Shown: one piece after another, positions 61,891 through 64,000 of the stretch
Layout: every line of letters begins with the position of its first letter
Numbering within the stretch: the stretch's first letter is position 1
NCBI RefSeq assembly: GCF_018129085.1
Contig: NZ_JAAGBB010000006.1
Location: 1 to 64,000 of the forward strand
Reading direction: 5' to 3'
Length of the DNA: 64,000 nt
Source: Plastoroseomonas hellenica
GTDB taxonomy: Bacteria > Pseudomonadota > Alphaproteobacteria > Acetobacterales > Acetobacteraceae
Notes under the pieces: generated by a model
What the model was told of the DNA's origin: nothing
Database searches by the model: none
The model's input: the letters and a program-made list of their open reading frames with translations, nothing else
Translations under genes and position numbers: made by a program

Positions 61891-62730
61891 ATGATGACCA
61901 ACAGGATGAGCACGTCGGTCGCCAGCGACAATCCGCTTGGGATGTACCTCAGGGATCGCCGGACGAAGCTCGATCCGGCGGCCTTCGGCTTTTCCGGCGC
62001 GCGCAGGCGGACCCCCGGCCTGCGCCGGGAGGAGGTGGCCCAGCGCGCCAATATCAGCGCGACCTGGTACACATGGCTCGAACAGGGGCGAGGCGGCGCG
62101 CCCTCGGCCGAGGTGCTCGATCGGATCTCCCGCGCCCTGATGCTGACCGATGTCGAGCGCGAGCATCTCTTTCTGCTCGGCCTCGGCCGGCCGCCGGAGG
62201 TGCGGTACCAGACGGCCGAAGGTGTCACGCCACGTCTGCAGCGCGTGCTCGACGCGCTGGAGCTCAGCCCGGCCCTGGTGAAGACCGCCACATGGGATGT
62301 CATCGCCTGGAACCGTGCCGCGGCCGCGGTGCTGACCGACTACGGATCGCTCCCGCCCGAGGAACGCAACATCCTGCGCCTCATCTTCTGCGATGCGCGC
62401 GTCCGCGCCGCGCAGTTCGATTGGGACAGCGTCGCGCGGTTCGTGGTGGCGGCGTTCAGGGCGGATGCGGCGCGCGCCGGGGCCGCTGCCAGGGTGGGAG
62501 CCCTCGTCGACGAACTCTGCCGGTTGAGCCCGGAGTTCGAAGCGATGTGGCGCGACAACGACGTCCGCAACTACGGCGAGGGCGTCAAGCGTTTGCGGCA
62601 TCCGATCGCCGGGCCGATCGCCTTCGAATATTCGGCCTTCGCCATCGACGGCCGGCCCGATCTCGGCATGGTGGTCTACAATCCCGCGACGGCGGCGGAT
62701 GCCAGCCGCGTCAGGTCGCTCCTCACCTAG
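61891..62730 (+). CDS. HTH regulator with MmyB-like ligand-binding domain
   Basis: A protein of 279 residues. The Xre HTH ([24 protein letters not shown]) after RRTPGLR, and the MmyB-type sensor domain ([58 protein letters not shown], and a late [23 protein letters not shown]) are complete. These regulators bind a lipid-like ligand in the sensor domain and usually control a divergent SDR gene, as here. Confidence 0.92.
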   Translation: MMTNRMSTSVASDNPLGMYLRDRRTKLDPAAFGFSGARRRTPGLRREEVAQRANISATWYTWLEQGRGGAPSAEVLDRISRALMLTDVEREHLFLLGLGRPPEVRYQTAEGVTPRLQRVLDALELSPALVKTATWDVIAWNRAAAAVLTDYGSLPPEERNILRLIFCDARVRAAQFDWDSVARFVVAAFRADAARAGAAARVGALVDELCRLSPEFEAMWRDNDVRNYGEGVKRLRHPIAGPIAFEYSAFAIDGRPDLGMVVYNPATAADASRVRSLLT

Positions 62731-62821
62731 CGCCTACGGATCTGCACCCCTTGACCTCAACTCGACTTGAACTGGCACGGTCGGCCTTTCGATGCCTGAC
62801 GGCAAGCGCGAGGAGATGATC

Positions 62822-63670
62822 ATGGATCTGGGACAGCGGACCGATGACGAGCAGACCAAGCTCTGGAATGGCCCCGCCGGGCGCGCCTGGGTCGAGGTGC
62901 AGCCGGTGCTCGACCAGATGTTCGAGCCGCTCGAAGACCTGCTCGTCGCAGCGGTCGCCACCGGCGCGGGAAGCCGGGTGCTCGACGTCGGCTGCGGTAC
63001 CGGCGGCACGACGCTCGCCGTCGCACGGCGGCTCGGTGCCAAGGGAAGCTGCACCGGCATCGACATCTCGGATCCGATGATCACCGCCGCCCGCGCCCGC
63101 GCCGAACGGGAAGGCACGCCCGCAAGCTTCATCCGCGCCGACGCGCAGAGCCACGCTTTCGCGCCCGCGCGCTTCGACATGATCATCTCGCGTCTCGGCG
63201 TGATGTTCTTCGCCGATTTCGTCCGGGCCTTCGCAAACCTGCGGCATGCCGCCACGGAGGGCGCGCAGCTCCGGTTCATCGCCTGGCGGAGTGCGGCGGA
63301 GAATCCGTTCATGACGACGGCCGAGCGTGCCGCGGCGCCGCTCCTGCCGAATATCCCGGCGCGCCGGCCCGACGCGCCGGGGCAGTTCGCCTTCGCGGAC
63401 CAACGCCGGGTCCGCCGCATCCTGCAGGAGAGCGGCTGGGCCGGGATCGACATCCGGCCGATCGATATCGCCTGCACCCTGCCCGAGACGGAGCTGGTCC
63501 GGTACCTGACCCGGCTCGGCCCCGTCGGCCTGATCCTGCACGCGGCGGACGACCGGACCCGTGCCGAGGTCATCGAGGTGGTGCGCGCCGCCTTCGCCCC
63601 CTATGTGCACGGCGCGGAGGTTCGCTTCACCGCCGCCTGCTGGATGGTCGGGGCCCGGGCGCCGTCCTGA
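62822..63670 (+). CDS. Class I SAM-dependent methyltransferase
   Basis: A protein of 282 residues. The SAM-binding loop is VLDVGCGTGGTTLAVARRL, followed by GIDISDPMI and FIRADAQSHAFAPARFDMIISRLGVMFFAD. The family is UbiE/COQ5-like in plan; the substrate is unknown. ATG at 62822 is preferred because GAGGAG lies seven bases upstream; an in-frame ATG at 62792 is the alternative. Confidence 0.85.
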   Translation: MDLGQRTDDEQTKLWNGPAGRAWVEVQPVLDQMFEPLEDLLVAAVATGAGSRVLDVGCGTGGTTLAVARRLGAKGSCTGIDISDPMITAARARAEREGTPASFIRADAQSHAFAPARFDMIISRLGVMFFADFVRAFANLRHAATEGAQLRFIAWRSAAENPFMTTAERAAAPLLPNIPARRPDAPGQFAFADQRRVRRILQESGWAGIDIRPIDIACTLPETELVRYLTRLGPVGLILHAADDRTRAEVIEVVRAAFAPYVHGAEVRFTAACWMVGARAPS

Positions 63671-63729
63671 TACGGGGTTGCGAGGCTGCGCACATGGTGG
63701 GCCGTCGCAGCGATGCGGAGGATTCGGAT

Positions 63730-64000
63730 ATGAGCCCGGTCTTCGAGGATTTCGACGCTATCGATGTGGAGGCGGGGGAGGCGAGCATCTTCCTGCGCCG
63801 GGCGGGATCTGGCCCCGCCATCCTCCTGCTGCACGGGTTTCCCCAGACGCATCTGATGTGGCGGCAGGTGGCGCCCTTGCTCGCTGACCGCTTCACGGTG
63901 ATCTGCCCCGATCTGCGCGGCTATGGCCGCAGCGGCTGCCCTGCTTCGCGGCCCGATCATGCGCCCTATGCGAAGCGGGCGATGGCGAAGGACATGGTGG
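63730..64000 (+). CDS. Alpha/beta hydrolase, N-terminal part (3' end outside window)
   Basis: Ninety residues are seen. GPAILLLHGFPQTHLMWRQVAPLLA holds the HGFP oxyanion loop, and VICPDLRGYGRSGCP follows. This matches the haloacetate dehalogenase/epoxide hydrolase branch; the nucleophile and His lie beyond the window. ATG at 63730 follows GCGGAGG by nine bases. Confidence 0.85.
   Translation, partial: MSPVFEDFDAIDVEAGEASIFLRRAGSGPAILLLHGFPQTHLMWRQVAPLLADRFTVICPDLRGYGRSGCPASRPDHAPYAKRAMAKDMV

Noticed and set aside
1-64000. CRISPR arrays or cas genes
   Set aside because: No regularly spaced direct repeats with unique spacers, and no Cas protein motifs, were seen on either strand.

Overview
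The flanks (about 1-6350 and 58620-64000) are very GC-rich. They read like an alphaproteobacterial chromosome, most likely Acetobacteraceae (Roseomonas-like); this is inferred from composition and gene types (RecQ with two HRDC domains, DUF2332, SbmA/BacA-like ABC transporter, DUF3253, MucR/Ros and H-NS-like regulators). The left flank carries the end of cydC, recQ, a DUF2332 gene, an ABC transporter, a DUF3253 gene and tRNA-Ser(UGA). The right flank carries a small hypothetical gene, a fatty acid desaturase, an SDR gene divergent from a MmyB-type regulator, a methyltransferase and the start of an alpha/beta hydrolase.

Between them lies a genomic island of about 52.2 kb inserted at the 3' end of tRNA-Ser. 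Its limits are a perfect 17-bp direct repeat (6353-6369 and 58600-58616). A P4-type tyrosine integrase lies just inside the left end. Copies of CCGGGTA, including a shared 15-mer CTCGGCAACCGGGTA, lie just inside both ends and are probably integrase arm sites. The island is a mosaic: composition changes from gene to gene, and there are three decayed IS66 pieces, one IS5-type element, a second integrase domain and a truncated mobilisation gene.

Layout of the island: (1) 6.5-12.4 kb, integrase, orphan gene, HTH/excisionase-like gene, HUH-like replication protein and a DUF927-like ATPase; (2) 13.3-20.8 kb, a large autotransporter, then a secreted 847-residue protein and a six-Cys small protein; (3) 21-35 kb, a nuclease-like protein, lipoproteins, and a DNA-damage group (DnaE2 under a probable LexA box, SRAP protein, LigD-type ligase), an Arr-type ADP-ribosyltransferase, MucR and HTH regulators and a secreted nuclease; (4) 36-44.3 kb, a SHOCT membrane protein, an SbcCD/YhaON-like pair, an H-NS-like protein and an RloC-like anticodon nuclease; (5) 46.2-55.8 kb, a nine-gene low-GC cluster; (6) 56-58.3 kb, mobility remnants and a small operon next to the right end.

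Region 5 is the main discovery candidate. It encodes, all on one strand, a GNAT acetyltransferase, a TruD-type pseudouridine synthase, an AdoMet decarboxylase, a BpsA-like aminopropyltransferase, a spore-photoproduct-lyase-like radical SAM enzyme, a Gfo/Idh/MocA oxidoreductase, a stand-alone condensation-domain protein, a YfbR-like HD phosphohydrolase and an MFS exporter. TruD-type enzymes are the entry step in known C-nucleoside antibiotic pathways such as pseudouridimycin. The decarboxylase and aminopropyltransferase would add a polyamine branch, the condensation protein could join parts, and the MFS protein could export the product. I infer an undescribed biosynthetic cluster for an aminopropylated or polyamine-conjugated C-nucleoside; no product can be read from sequence alone.
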